Shown here: in pieces, positions 25,558-34,674 of the stretch
How positions within the stretch are numbered: the stretch's first letter is position 1
How the letters are laid out: each line of letters starts with the position of its first letter
From: Haloimpatiens lingqiaonensis
GTDB lineage: Bacteria > Bacillota > Clostridia > Clostridiales > Clostridiaceae
Direction: 5' to 3'
Length of the DNA stretch: 50,601 nt
NCBI RefSeq assembly: GCF_901447495.1
Contig: NZ_CABDWS010000013.1
Span: 1-50,601, forward strand
Notes under the pieces: model-generated
The model's input: only the letters and a program-made list of their open reading frames with translations
What the model was told of the DNA's origin: nothing
The model's database searches: none
Made by a program: the position numbers and the translations under genes

Positions 25558-25614
25558 TAAACAGAGCTCTTAGCTTCAGATAGAGTTTTTACTCCATCTG
25601 AAGGTTAGAGATCG
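25558..25614. repeat. Two-hairpin repeat, hairpin A only
   Basis: The hairpin at 25564-25613 starts GAGCTC but ends GAGATC, so the covarying pair is half changed. Hairpin B is missing. A CTCAATTCTCAACTCTCAATTGTCAATTG tract follows up to the M50 gene stop. Confidence 0.85.
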
Positions 25615-25633
25615 TTCTCTCAATTCTCAACTC

Positions 25634-26500
25634 TCAATTGTCAATTGTCAATTTTAATCTTAAATACTCCTCAATAGTTATATTACCATACACCTTTAAT
25701 GCATCTATTATTTCCTGCTCATAAATTATGTCTATAACATTCATCTCATCATTTAATACATAAAAAATATTATACCTGTTTTTATCTATTAAATTCATCA
25801 TAAATAGCAAATTTTTTTTACTACAAACAGAAACCGTTCTATTTTGTAAATACCCTCTTTTTAAAAAATTAACCCTTTTTTTAATAACATCCCCCATAAT
25901 TAAATAAACTATCCTTTCTCTTTCTCTACTTGAATAAACAATTATGAATAAGCCAATAAGACCTATGTTTAAATTGTACAAAAAAATACTTTTTTTATAA
26001 AACAATAAAAAGTAATAAAAAATAAAAGCAAAACCAATGACTAAACTAAAGTTTACCGTTATTATATTTGCTCTTTTATAATGAATTTTAATGTTTAGTA
26101 AATCCCTAAGTATCCTACCTCCATCTAAAGGCAAAGCAGGTATTAAATTAAATATTCCTAAGGCTAAATTAGTTATCTCTAATAATCTAAGCTGCTGTAA
26201 CTTAAAAATATTAAAAAATATATGAAAAGCTAATGCAACTATTATATTAAATAAAGGACCTGATACAGAAATAATTATATCTTCCAAAGGCGTTGCTTCA
26301 TCTAAATCTTTTAGCTTAAGCACCGTACCTATAGGCCATATTTCTATATCAAATCCTGAAAAACCTAAAAATCTAGCTGTAACATAATGTACTACTTCAT
26401 GCAGAAAAGCCATTATAAACGCCACTAAAAATTTACCTCTAAAGCCCATAACTAATAAACATAAAAATATAAGAAAAAAATATTTTTTAAACTTAACCAT
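25634..26500 (-). CDS. spoIVFB: Site-2 protease SpoIVFB-type M50 metallopeptidase
   Basis: This 288-aa polytopic membrane protein has an HEVVH zinc motif (His34, Glu35, His38) in the first helices and a third ligand, Asp126, in LIPALPLDGGR. A C-terminal CBS-like region (about 225-285) follows, as in Bacillus SpoIVFB. In Bacillus it cleaves pro-sigma-K in the outer forespore membrane during sporulation. The gene directly upstream encodes a SpoIVFA-like LytM protein 19 bp away. The order spoIVFA-spoIVFB after the mre/min genes matches Bacillus. Whether pro-sigma-K is the substrate in this organism is inference. Confidence 0.9.
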   Translation of the reverse strand: MVKFKKYFFLIFLCLLVMGFRGKFLVAFIMAFLHEVVHYVTARFLGFSGFDIEIWPIGTVLKLKDLDEATPLEDIIISVSGPLFNIIVALAFHIFFNIFKLQQLRLLEITNLALGIFNLIPALPLDGGRILRDLLNIKIHYKRANIITVNFSLVIGFAFIFYYFLLFYKKSIFLYNLNIGLIGLFIIVYSSRERERIVYLIMGDVIKKRVNFLKRGYLQNRTVSVCSKKNLLFMMNLIDKNRYNIFYVLNDEMNVIDIIYEQEIIDALKVYGNITIEEYLRLKLTIDN

Positions 26501-26519
26501 TCATTATCCCATTCTCCAT

Positions 26520-27284
26520 TCACATTGCTAATTTCAAAAAATCCTTGGGATCCTTATTTTCTCCCATATACATTATTTCAAAGTGTAGATGAGGTCCTGT
26601 ACTTTTACCCGTATTACCGCTTTTAGCTATATTTTCACCCTTCTTCACCTTTTGATCTTTTTTTACTAGTATTTCATTTAAGTGAGCATATTTAGTTTCT
26701 ATACCTTCACCATGGTCAATTACTATGTATTTACCAAGTTCCTTGTGCTCACCACACTCTTTCACTTTTCCATCAGCACATACCTTTATAGATGTGTTTT
26801 CCTTCACTGCTATGTCTACTCCATTGTGCATTTGCTTTTTACCTGTAAATGGGTCTACTCTTTCACCAAATTCAGAAACTAACTTTCCTACACAGGGTAC
26901 CTCATAATCATTTTTTACTACCTGTTTTACTGGCTCTTTTTTATTTATTTTATTTATAGCCTTTTCTATATAATCCTGGGACTTAGTTTTAAATTCTTTA
27001 AAATCAAAAGCTTTAACAGTCTCAAAGACCTTTTTATAATCAAAATTTTCATTAACTATTTTCTTAGAATAATTATAAACTTTCTGAGTAGTTGGTGTAA
27101 TAACAATCTTGCAAAGTAAAACTATTATAAATAGTATAAGCACTCCTGTTAAATCTCTTATTATCCTCCTGGTTATAAAGTCTTCCTTTTTTATATTTGA
27201 ATTTTTAGTATTTTTAGGATATACTCCTCTTTTGTTCAATATAGAATTGTAATATTCTCTATACTGTGGATTATAACTGCCCAT
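26520..27284 (-). CDS. spoIVFA: SpoIVFA-like M23 (LytM) membrane protein with intact zinc ligands
   Basis: This 254-aa protein has a cytoplasmic N-terminus of about 44 residues, one transmembrane helix (about 45-62), a coiled linker and a C-terminal LytM domain (about 130-250). All classical M23 residues are present: His153 and Asp157 (MHNGVDI), His201 (YAHL), His232 and His234 (GPHLHFE). It may therefore be an active endopeptidase rather than only the SpoIVFB regulator. The gene name rests on position before spoIVFB and on architecture. GGAGG precedes the ATG. The 430-bp upstream gap should contain its promoter, which would be sigma-E type if the role is conserved, but I found no clear match. 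Confidence 0.85.
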   Translation of the reverse strand: MGSYNPQYREYYNSILNKRGVYPKNTKNSNIKKEDFITRRIIRDLTGVLILFIIVLLCKIVITPTTQKVYNYSKKIVNENFDYKKVFETVKAFDFKEFKTKSQDYIEKAINKINKKEPVKQVVKNDYEVPCVGKLVSEFGERVDPFTGKKQMHNGVDIAVKENTSIKVCADGKVKECGEHKELGKYIVIDHGEGIETKYAHLNEILVKKDQKVKKGENIAKSGNTGKSTGPHLHFEIMYMGENKDPKDFLKLAM

Positions 27285-27429
27285 TTTTTACCTCCTATCT
27301 TTTATTACTGTTTATATATATTAATCTTATTAATCTTATATGCGGATTTTCATGTAGTTTTAATTTACACACCTGTAAATAACCAAAGTACTTCATATAT
27401 TTTTTAAGATACAATTATAAATCACCCAT

Positions 27430-27505
27430 TTCTAGTCGCCACTCCCCATTCCCTAGTCCCCAGTCCATAATCACCGTTCCCCAGTAGCCAGTGTCTAGTA
27501 CGTAA
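27430..27505. repeat. CACTCCCCAGTCCCTAGT degenerate tract
   Basis: GC-richer short units (CCCCATTCCCTAGTCCCCAGTCC) resemble the CTAG-type tandem tracts elsewhere in the window. Apart from this tract, the short repeat at 27612-27655 and a terminator, the gap 27285-27714 shows nothing I recognise. Confidence 0.5.
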
Positions 27506-27611
27506 CCACTAAAATTTTATTTGAGGCAATCTTCATTTTGCCTTTACACAAAAACTTTATCAATTAATTATTCAACTCTCACATTTATAAAATAAAAACA
27601 TTTATTTATCT

Positions 27612-27655
27612 ACTGTAGAGCTTGAAATTTATGTGCAAAATTTGAGCTAATTAAA
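27612..27655 (+). repeat. Short repeat TGTAGMGCTTRAAATTTAT (copy 2)
   Basis: Its sequence is TGTAGAGCTTGAAATTTATG followed by TGCAAAATTTGAGCTAATTA. It matches the minus strand of 9440-9484 and partly 13067-13092. Confidence 0.55.
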
Positions 27656-27694
27656 AAAACTGTTTCTAAAGTTGTACACTTTAAAAACAGTTTT
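27653..27694 (-). terminator. Terminator after mgsA
   Basis: On the minus strand AAAACTGTTTTTAAAGT pairs with ACTTTAGAAACAGTTTT with one mismatch, followed by TTTT. It ends the long maf-to-mgsA run before spoIVFA. Confidence 0.78.
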
Positions 27695-27714
27695 AAGCTA
27701 TTCATTTATGATAT

Positions 27715-28095
27715 TTAATTATTATTGCAGTGACTTCTTAATGCCTTTGCAAAAACTTCTGCTGTTCCAACATTAGTAGCCAATGGTACGTGGTGCACAT
27801 CACATAATCTTAAAAGTGCAGATACATCTGGCTCGTGAGGCTGAGCTGTAAGTGGATCTCTTAAAAATATAATTAGATCTAATTCCCCTAAAGCTACCTT
27901 AGCTCCAATTTGCTGATCTCCACCTAAAGGTCCTGAAAGAAACCTATGTACTTTTAGTCCCACTATTTCATTTAAGAGCCTTCCTGTAGTTCCTGTAGCA
28001 TATAGTTCATGCTCAATAAAAATATCTTTATACCTTTTTACAAAATCAATAATATCATCTTTCTTATTATCATGTGCAATAAAGGCTATTTTCAT
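27715..28095 (-). CDS. mgsA: Methylglyoxal synthase
   Basis: This 126-aa enzyme converts dihydroxyacetone phosphate to methylglyoxal and phosphate, a bypass of lower glycolysis under phosphate limitation. The catalytic Asp60 lies in [18 protein letters not shown] at about 34-40 and the TNVGTAEV phosphate loop at about 106-113 are in place. AAGGGGGGA lies upstream of the ATG. It follows rodA by 12 bp, an arrangement also seen in other clostridia. Confidence 0.96.
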   Translation of the reverse strand: MKIAFIAHDNKKDDIIDFVKRYKDIFIEHELYATGTTGRLLNEIVGLKVHRFLSGPLGGDQQIGAKVALGELDLIIFLRDPLTAQPHEPDVSALLRLCDVHHVPLATNVGTAEVFAKALRSHCNNN

Positions 28096-28107
28096 ATAAA
28101 TCCCCCC

Positions 28108-29217
28108 TTAGAAATTTATTTTTTTTCTTCTCATACAAACATTTAACACTAAACCTATAGCCATAAAACTTGACAGTATAGAACTTCCCCCATAACTCAT
28201 TAATGGTAGCGTTATACCTGTTATGGGCATAATGCCTATGGTCATGCCTATATTTTGAATTAATGAAAACAAAAATGTGGATGTAACTCCTACACATATT
28301 ATAGCTCCAAACCAATCCTTAGAGGTTCTGGCTATTTTTATAAATCTATATATCAAAACTCCATATAATGTTAACAAAACTAATGCACCTACAAGTCCCC
28401 ACTCTTCTCCTACCACAGAAAAAACGAAATCTGTATGAGCTTCTGGAATAAAGCTTAAAGCCGTTTGGGTTCCTTTTCTAAATCCTTTTCCCAGTATTCC
28501 ACCAGATCCTATGCCTATTAAAGATTGTGTAAGCTGCAGATTTGAACCCAGTGCGTCTTTTTCCGGATGCAAAAAAGATGTCAATCTCTGTTGTTGATAA
28601 TCATGAATAATACCTGAATTCCACACTATAGCTATAAATACTACTAAACTAGCTAGCCCACCAAATATAACTTTAAGGTCTAGTCCTGATATAAAGAATA
28701 TTCCTAAAACTATGAAAAAGCATACCATAGTCATACCCATATCTGGCTGGATAACTATAAGCACCATAGGGACTAATGCATAAAATACCAAAGTAAAAAA
28801 ATTCTTAGGCTCATTAATTTTGCCCTCCATGTCATCTATCTTTTTGGCCAGCATAAGTATAAGACCTAATTTAGCAAATTCCGAAGGCTGTATAGCCCTG
28901 CTGCCTATACCTATCCAGGATTTAGCTCCTTTACTTACTTTACCTATAACAAAATCATTTAAAATAAGTAAAAATACCCCTGCCCAATATATCAAAGTTG
29001 AATAATTTCTAATCACATTGTAATCTATAGTTAATATTATATATACCACAGCTAATCCTAATAAAAGCCACAAAAGCTGAAGCTTAAAATATTTTATTCC
29101 ACTAGTAGCACTAAAAATATTTAAGGCTCCAAATACTACTATAATTATAGAAATTATTAATACGGAAAAATCTATTTCCTTTAAAAGTCTTTTGTTTATC
29201 TTAAGTTTATCTAACAT
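28108..29217 (-). CDS. rodA: Rod-shape-determining SEDS glycosyltransferase RodA
   Basis: This 369-aa polytopic membrane protein of the SEDS family (about ten helices) polymerises lipid II during side-wall growth together with a class B penicillin-binding protein (PBP2, encoded nearby at 31296). Conserved stretches include the family loop IPEAHTDFVFSVVGEEWG at about 272-289 and the end segment GGSSILSSF. I chose the ATG at 29217, 9 nt after GGAGGT. The longer TTG-started ORF begins inside that ribosome site. A promoter-like TGCTATAAT lies at 29254-29259. Confidence 0.95.
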   Translation of the reverse strand: MLDKLKINKRLLKEIDFSVLIISIIIVVFGALNIFSATSGIKYFKLQLLWLLLGLAVVYIILTIDYNVIRNYSTLIYWAGVFLLILNDFVIGKVSKGAKSWIGIGSRAIQPSEFAKLGLILMLAKKIDDMEGKINEPKNFFTLVFYALVPMVLIVIQPDMGMTMVCFFIVLGIFFISGLDLKVIFGGLASLVVFIAIVWNSGIIHDYQQQRLTSFLHPEKDALGSNLQLTQSLIGIGSGGILGKGFRKGTQTALSFIPEAHTDFVFSVVGEEWGLVGALVLLTLYGVLIYRFIKIARTSKDWFGAIICVGVTSTFLFSLIQNIGMTIGIMPITGITLPLMSYGGSSILSSFMAIGLVLNVCMRRKKINF

Positions 29218-29253
29218 ATAATAGACCTCCAAAACTTCATCACTACAAATGAT

Positions 29254-29262
29254 ATTATAGCA
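29254..29262 (-). promoter_or_regulatory. Candidate extended -10 promoter for rodA-mgsA
   Basis: TG-C-TATAAT lies on the minus strand in the 114-bp gap between minE and rodA, about 40 bp before the ATG. The -35 region is poor, so this rests on the extended -10 only. Confidence 0.45.
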
Positions 29263-29331
29263 TATATATTTAAAAAAAAGCTACGTGTAACTAATATAAA
29301 TTTACACATAACTTTCATTATTCATAGCTAT

Positions 29332-29601
29332 TTAATATCTATTTTTCATTTTCTTAATGGGGATACTTGCTATTAAAGCTGGTTTACATCCATCACATTC
29401 ATCTGTTTTAGCAAGTTTCACATTTAATCCCTCTTTGTCTATTTCTGCATAATTAGATATAACTTTAAGCAATGCTTCCTTAATGTCCTCTAAAAAATCT
29501 TGTGAAAAGTCACTTCTATCGTGTATTAAAATTAATTTTAGTCTTTCCTTTGCCATATCCTTAGAGGTCTGCTTGTTAGAGAATATTTTAAAAAAATCCA
29601 T
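29332..29601 (-). CDS. minE: Cell division topological specificity factor MinE
   Basis: This 89-aa protein begins MDFFKIFSN, a membrane-targeting N-terminus, followed by the MinD-contact segment (MAKERLKLILIHDR, about 16-29) and the C-terminal dimer domain. MinE stimulates the MinD ATPase and confines MinCD to the poles. Bacillus lacks MinE and uses DivIVA/MinJ, whereas many clostridia have MinE. GGAGGTAG precedes the ATG. It is 12 bp downstream of minD. Confidence 0.95.
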   Translation of the reverse strand: MDFFKIFSNKQTSKDMAKERLKLILIHDRSDFSQDFLEDIKEALLKVISNYAEIDKEGLNVKLAKTDECDGCKPALIASIPIKKMKNRY

Positions 29602-29613
29602 TCCACTACCTCC

Positions 29614-30411
29614 TTATTTTCTACCAAAAAGCTTCATAATGGATGCTAGAAAACCTGTTTTTTCATCATTTACAGTTTCAAAAGGTATTTCCTCTCCCGT
29701 TATTCTTTTTGCTATATTTTTAAATGCTTTACCTGCTGTGGCCTTCTCATCCAAAACAATAGGTTCTCCTCTATTAGTAGATATGGTTATACTTCTATCG
29801 TCAGGTACAACACCTATTAATTTTATTGCAAGACTATCAAGTATGTCATCTATATCCAACATATCTCCATTTCTAGTCATCTCATAATTTATTCTATTTA
29901 TAATAAGCTGATGATCTTCAACACCCTTTGCATCTAATTTTCCAATAACTCTATCTGCATCCCTTACAGATGTAACTTCTGGATTTACTACAACTATAGC
30001 TCTATCGGCTCCTACTATAGCGTTTTCAAAACCCTGTTCGATACCTGCAGGGCAATCTATTATAACATAATCAAATTCCTCTTTTAATTTGGTAACCAAC
30101 TTCAAAACATCTTTAGCATTTATATCACTTTTATCTCTTGTTTGAGCTGTAGGTAATAAAAATAAACTTTCAAATCTTTTATCTCTTATTAAGGCTTGTT
30201 TAAGTCTGCAGCGTTCTTCTATTACATCAATAATTGTAAAAACTATTCTATTTTCAAGTCCCATAAGTACATCTAAATTTCTAAGACCAGTATCTCCATC
30301 CACTAAAACAACTTTTTTACCCATGGCAGCTAATGCAGTGCCTATATTTGCAGTAGTTGTTGTCTTTCCTACTCCACCCTTACCTGATGTTATTACTATC
30401 GCTTCTCCCAT
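29614..30411 (-). CDS. minD: Septum site-determining ATPase MinD
   Basis: This is a 265-aa ParA/MinD-type ATPase. It has a deviant Walker A (SGKGGVGKTTT, 9-19), VDGDTGLRNLD at about 38-48 and DCPAGIEQGF at about 119-128. The C-terminal amphipathic membrane-targeting helix is ASIMKLFGRK. It recruits MinC to the membrane and is regulated by MinE. GGAGGTA lies upstream of the ATG. Confidence 0.97.
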   Translation of the reverse strand: MGEAIVITSGKGGVGKTTTTANIGTALAAMGKKVVLVDGDTGLRNLDVLMGLENRIVFTIIDVIEERCRLKQALIRDKRFESLFLLPTAQTRDKSDINAKDVLKLVTKLKEEFDYVIIDCPAGIEQGFENAIVGADRAIVVVNPEVTSVRDADRVIGKLDAKGVEDHQLIINRINYEMTRNGDMLDIDDILDSLAIKLIGVVPDDRSITISTNRGEPIVLDEKATAGKAFKNIAKRITGEEIPFETVNDEKTGFLASIMKLFGRK

Positions 30412-30427
30412 ATACTATATACCTCCA

Positions 30428-31060
30428 TTAAATAAATTTATTTGGCAAATAAGGTTCTACTATTATACTTTCACCTTTTATTCTAGCCACCTCTGGATAT
30501 TGAGGTTTAACCTCATCCTCTGGAGCCCTTGTTATTACATTTGCTATTTGTATTATTTGAGGTTGAAGTTTAAAAGCTGCTATTATAGCATTTATATTGC
30601 CAGTACTTCCTGCATGCACATAGCCTTTTAAAACTCCAAGGACAATTATATTTCCTTCTGCAGATACCTCCGCTCCTGGATTAACGTCACCTATTATAAC
30701 CAAATTTCCTGGGTAATTAACTATTTGACCACTTCTTACGGACCTTCTAATAAATTTGGTACGCCCTTCATATATACCTGCAAATATTTTATCGCTTTTT
30801 TCATTTATATCTTCAAAGATACAATCTTGTATTAGTAGCTCATCAAACAATGCATCCTTAAGTTTTCTAAGTTCTCTTTCATTTATGTATTTTAGTTGAG
30901 TAGTTATTCTAAGTGTAGTTCCTTTATAAAATTTTTTTCCCCTAGATAATTTTTTTATTAAGGCTTCAATCATATCTTCAAAATCTTTAAATGCTTCCAT
31001 ATTTATAATTATATTCAATCCTTCTTTGTTTCCTTTAACCAATATACTATTGCGTACCAT
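30428..31060 (-). CDS. minC: Septum site-determining protein MinC
   Basis: This 210-aa FtsZ inhibitor has an N-terminal domain (about 1-95) and a C-terminal right-handed beta-helix (about 105-205, with [20 protein letters not shown] and [18 protein letters not shown], the typical MinC repeats). I chose the ATG at 31060 with GGAGGTC upstream. The longer open frame to 31204 has no ribosome site, encodes a non-conserved leader and runs into the MITE-like repeat. minC-minD-minE form one unit. Confidence 0.95.
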   Translation of the reverse strand: MVRNSILVKGNKEGLNIIINMEAFKDFEDMIEALIKKLSRGKKFYKGTTLRITTQLKYINERELRKLKDALFDELLIQDCIFEDINEKSDKIFAGIYEGRTKFIRRSVRSGQIVNYPGNLVIIGDVNPGAEVSAEGNIIVLGVLKGYVHAGSTGNINAIIAAFKLQPQIIQIANVITRAPEDEVKPQYPEVARIKGESIIVEPYLPNKFI

Positions 31061-31191
31061 AATTAAATTAGACCTCCATAAGCCAACATAATTTATTATT
31101 TCAACATACACATGCAAAATCCTTCTTTTTAGTGCTTTTTTTAATAATACTATAATATGAAATTTATTGTCTATAAAATATATAAAAAAAT

Positions 31192-31290
31192 GAGGCTGTT
31201 GCATTAAAGAATTTACCTACGATAAATTGTTTTGAAAATTTAAATCTATCTCAATATATCGTAGTATTTATTCTTAGTACAACATCCCCA
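31192..31290. repeat. MITE-like element with terminal inverted repeats, copy 2
   Basis: This is the opposite-orientation partner of 5555-5650, with ends AGGCTGTTGCATTAAAGAAT and ATTCTTAGTACAACATCCCC. The flanks continue the pairing (AAAAAAAT/ATTTTTTT). On the minus strand it forms a long hairpin followed by T's, so it could act as the mrdA terminator. It lies 5 bp after the mrdA stop and splits the otherwise tight mre-mrdA-min block. Confidence 0.85.
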
Positions 31291-31295
31291 TTTTT

Positions 31296-34151
31296 TTAAT
31301 TTACTTCTTTTTTCAAATCTTTTTCTTTTTTAATATCTCCACTTTTATCCTTTGAATCATCACTTTGCTTGTCTTTTTCTTCACTTTTAGCCGAAGCTTC
31401 ATGATTTTTTTCTGTTTTTAAAGTATAATTATACTTTGGAACATAGGATGGATATTCCTTTTTCAATCTCTCTGAAAAATACTTTTCATAAATTGCCCTA
31501 GCCACAGGTGCTATATAACCACCATGGCCTGCGTCAAATCCAACTACCGCAACAGCTATTTCTGGATTTTCTGCTGGTGCATATCCTACATATACTGCAA
31601 AAGCTGATCTTCCAAATTCATTTTGCTTAGCAGAGAAGGTAGCTGTTCCTGTTTTACCTGCTGTTTTAATAGGGAATCCATCAAAAGCCTTTGTAGCCGT
31701 TCCACCCTCGCCAGTAACAGCCTTCATACCTTCTTTTACTGCTTGGTCTGTAGATGGCTTAATATTTATCTCATCAACTACTTTAGGTTTCTTTTCTTCT
31801 GTAACATTCCCTTCTTCATCATAAGCACTTTTAAATAAATGAAGTTCATATCTGTGACCACCATTAGCTATAGTAGCTGCATAACTTGCCAGTTGCACTG
31901 GAGTAAAATTATGTTCACCTTGACCTATGGAAGCATTTATTATATTACCTGGAGTATAAATTTGAGTATTTGCATCCCATATACAAAAATCTATAGTTGC
32001 TACTGCTGCATTTTCTATATCCTTTTCTGTATATTTACTCTTAGTATCTTTGTCATACGTATCTATTAATCTCTTCAGATTATTTTTTAATTCTTTTGTA
32101 TATTTTATTGAATTTTCCGCTTTAGACTTTAAATTTGAATCTGATTTTATTGTACTTTCTATAGTTTTCTTTATATCTTTCTTTATTTCTGTTACATTGC
32201 TATCTTCTTCTTTTTCTCTTATATTTATGTCTATAGGAGTAAATCTCTTATTTCTAGCTGGTTCATATCCATTTTTCAATATATCCCTAGCGGTATAATA
32301 AAATAATATTGTACTATTTTTTATAGAATCATTAAAATTATATGCTCCACCTTTTTTTTCTGGTATCTCTATTCCTGTATAATTACCAAGTCCATATTTT
32401 TCAGCATATTTTTGTAGTGTATTAAAGGCCTTTTCTAATGAAGTATCTTTATACTTTTCATATAATAAAGAACCTATATTATAAAAGAAATAGTTACAGG
32501 ATTCTTTTAAAGCTCCTACCACACCTATAATACCGTGTCCACCATGCTTCCAGCAACTCCATTTCCCATTATACTTTTCAAATGTACCTGTGTCATTGAC
32601 AGTAGTATTTATGTCAATAACTCCATCCTCCAATCCTGCTATAGCAGTAAGTGGTTTAAAAGTTGATCCTGGTGGAGTTAATCCATAGGTAGCATAATTA
32701 TAAAAAGATTTAGGAACTATGTCATACATGTCTTGTCTTATAGTTTTATTATCCTTAATACTTTTATCTAAAGGAAATAATTCATTTAGCTTTTTCTCTA
32801 TATCGCTTTCACCAGAAGCTAATCCCATTTTCTTTATATAATCTCTTCCAAATTCATTTAAATCTGGATTGAAATATTTTTTCATAGTTTCATCATTTAA
32901 TTTTCCTGGAATAGTAAATATGTTAGGATCAAAACCCGGTCTACTAACTAGAGCTAATATTTCACCAGTTTTAATATCTACAGCTACTGCTGCTCCTCTA
33001 GTAGCATTTGCTGTATATATACTTGAATCTGTTGGATCTGGTCTTGGGTTTTTTCTTAATTCTGCCAAAGTATCATCCATTGCTTTCTCCGCAGCATTTT
33101 GAATATTAGCATCTATGGTAAGTTTTACATTTTCTCCTTGATAAGGGCTCTTTTTAAATAACTCCTCAACTATTCTACCATATTTATTAACTTTTACAGT
33201 TCTCTGTCCCTTAGAACCTCTAAGTCTATTTTCAAAGACCCTCTCTATTCCAGCAGTACCTATATAATCAACGCTAGCGTCATAACCTTTTTCCTGATAT
33301 CTATCCTTGTCCATAGAATTTATTTTAGATATGTATCCTACTACAGAAGAAGCTAATTCTCCATTAGGATAATATCTTATAGGCTCATTTGAAACATCTA
33401 TTCCTGGTAATTCACTTAGTCTTTCATAAAATTTGAAAGCAGTTTCTCTTTTTATGTTTTTAGCTATTATTACAGGTTTATATCCTGAAAAACTCTGCAT
33501 CTTAACAGCATCCTTAAGCACCATATATCTAAGGCTATCTTCTAAAGAAAACTTTTGCTTATTTATTTTATATTCTTCTTCTAAAAATTTAAAAGTTTCC
33601 TCTGGACTTATCTTCATAATCCTATCATGGATATTTTTAATTTTATCTGCATCCTTTTTTGAGTCTAATTCATTATATTGCTTATCATATAACTTTTTAG
33701 CTTCTCTATCTGCAAGCCCTCTATCTATTTTAAATCTAAGTTCCAACCATTCCCTATCTTTTGCTTTTGCTGCATTAAATTCAAATCTAAAAGGATTTAC
33801 TTTTAAAGGAAAATCATTTTCTTGAATTTCATCATTTTCATCTAATATTTTAAAAGCAACCTTCATTGTATCAAAAAAAACTTTTTCAGTTTCTTTAGTT
33901 TCCATATAAGTTAAGTTAAAACTTTGCTTGCTAGTAGCTAAAATCACTCCATTTCTGTCGGTAATATCTCCCCTTGGAGCAGGAGTGGATATATCTCTTA
34001 TGTAATTGCTATCAGCTCTTACTTTATACTCATCTGCTTTAACTATCTGCAAGTAAACTAATCTAGATACAATACTAGTTATAATCACAATATTACAAAC
34101 TATCAATGCAGTATATCTTGTAAATTTCTTTTTCTTATTTTTATCTTGCAT
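31296..34151 (-). CDS. mrdA: Penicillin-binding protein 2 (class B transpeptidase)
   Basis: This is a 951-aa membrane-anchored transpeptidase for side-wall peptidoglycan. It has one transmembrane helix (about 13-35) and a dimerisation/pedestal region (RGDITDRNGVILATS at about 60-74). The active-site motifs are Ser496-Thr-Phe-Lys499 (PPGSTFKPL), Ser551-Cys-Asn553 and KTGTATFS near residue 840. It is longer than E. coli PBP2 (633 aa). There is a charged helical insertion at about 640-710 inside the transpeptidase domain and a Lys/Glu/Asp-rich tail of about 45 residues. AGAGGAGAG precedes the ATG. It works with RodA and MreBCD. Confidence 0.95.
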   Translation of the reverse strand: MQDKNKKKKFTRYTALIVCNIVIITSIVSRLVYLQIVKADEYKVRADSNYIRDISTPAPRGDITDRNGVILATSKQSFNLTYMETKETEKVFFDTMKVAFKILDENDEIQENDFPLKVNPFRFEFNAAKAKDREWLELRFKIDRGLADREAKKLYDKQYNELDSKKDADKIKNIHDRIMKISPEETFKFLEEEYKINKQKFSLEDSLRYMVLKDAVKMQSFSGYKPVIIAKNIKRETAFKFYERLSELPGIDVSNEPIRYYPNGELASSVVGYISKINSMDKDRYQEKGYDASVDYIGTAGIERVFENRLRGSKGQRTVKVNKYGRIVEELFKKSPYQGENVKLTIDANIQNAAEKAMDDTLAELRKNPRPDPTDSSIYTANATRGAAVAVDIKTGEILALVSRPGFDPNIFTIPGKLNDETMKKYFNPDLNEFGRDYIKKMGLASGESDIEKKLNELFPLDKSIKDNKTIRQDMYDIVPKSFYNYATYGLTPPGSTFKPLTAIAGLEDGVIDINTTVNDTGTFEKYNGKWSCWKHGGHGIIGVVGALKESCNYFFYNIGSLLYEKYKDTSLEKAFNTLQKYAEKYGLGNYTGIEIPEKKGGAYNFNDSIKNSTILFYYTARDILKNGYEPARNKRFTPIDINIREKEEDSNVTEIKKDIKKTIESTIKSDSNLKSKAENSIKYTKELKNNLKRLIDTYDKDTKSKYTEKDIENAAVATIDFCIWDANTQIYTPGNIINASIGQGEHNFTPVQLASYAATIANGGHRYELHLFKSAYDEEGNVTEEKKPKVVDEINIKPSTDQAVKEGMKAVTGEGGTATKAFDGFPIKTAGKTGTATFSAKQNEFGRSAFAVYVGYAPAENPEIAVAVVGFDAGHGGYIAPVARAIYEKYFSERLKKEYPSYVPKYNYTLKTEKNHEASAKSEEKDKQSDDSKDKSGDIKKEKDLKKEVN

Positions 34152-34166
34152 ATAATCTCTCCTCTT

Positions 34167-34658
34167 TTAAAACTTCCAATCTTTTTTCATGTATTCTTTG
34201 GTAGAAAGCTTATATACATAGGCATATACAAATATCCCAATAAGCATATTGTAAATGCTTGTAAATATAATTTTTGCAGGCTCCATATAAAACTTTAATA
34301 CATAGGAAAAAGAATATATTAAAACTCCCTTTAATATACTGGCTGCAAATATAGTTAAAATAGGTATAAGTTTTTTTTCTTTAAATATAACTTTTCCTAT
34401 TTGAGATGCTAAGAAGCAAAGAATCATATTTACAAAACAATTTATTCCAAAAAATCCTTGAAAATAAATGTCCTGTAAGACTCCTGATAATATACCTATT
34501 TGTATTGCAGAATTCTCATCCTCTGCAATAGAATAACTTATTGCAAATATAAAAAGTAAGCTTGGATAAAATTCTTTAATATTTATAAAAGGTATTACAG
34601 TATTATCCAGTATTAAAAACGTTATAGATAAAACAAACACTGTTATTATTCTTTTCAC
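34167..34658 (-). CDS. mreD: Rod shape-determining membrane protein MreD
   Basis: This is a 163-aa protein with about five transmembrane helices and the MreD-like segment GILSGVLQDIYFQGFFGINC at about 54-73. It is part of the elongasome with MreB, MreC, RodA and PBP2. It starts at GTG 34658 with AAGGTG 9 nt upstream. Identity is supported by position between mreC and mrdA as much as by sequence. Confidence 0.9.
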   Translation of the reverse strand: MKRIITVFVLSITFLILDNTVIPFINIKEFYPSLLFIFAISYSIAEDENSAIQIGILSGVLQDIYFQGFFGINCFVNMILCFLASQIGKVIFKEKKLIPILTIFAASILKGVLIYSFSYVLKFYMEPAKIIFTSIYNMLIGIFVYAYVYKLSTKEYMKKDWKF

Positions 34659-34674
34659 ATTACATCACACCTTA

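Noticed and set aside
27285-27430. Sigma-E promoter before spoIVFA
   Set aside because: It is expected from biology, but no convincing -35/-10 pair for sigma-E could be found; a GCATATAA near 27345 lacks a matching -35.
28070-28315. Minus-strand ORF of 81 codons overlapping rodA and mgsA
   Set aside because: It is an out-of-frame shadow of the rodA 3' end with no ribosome site.
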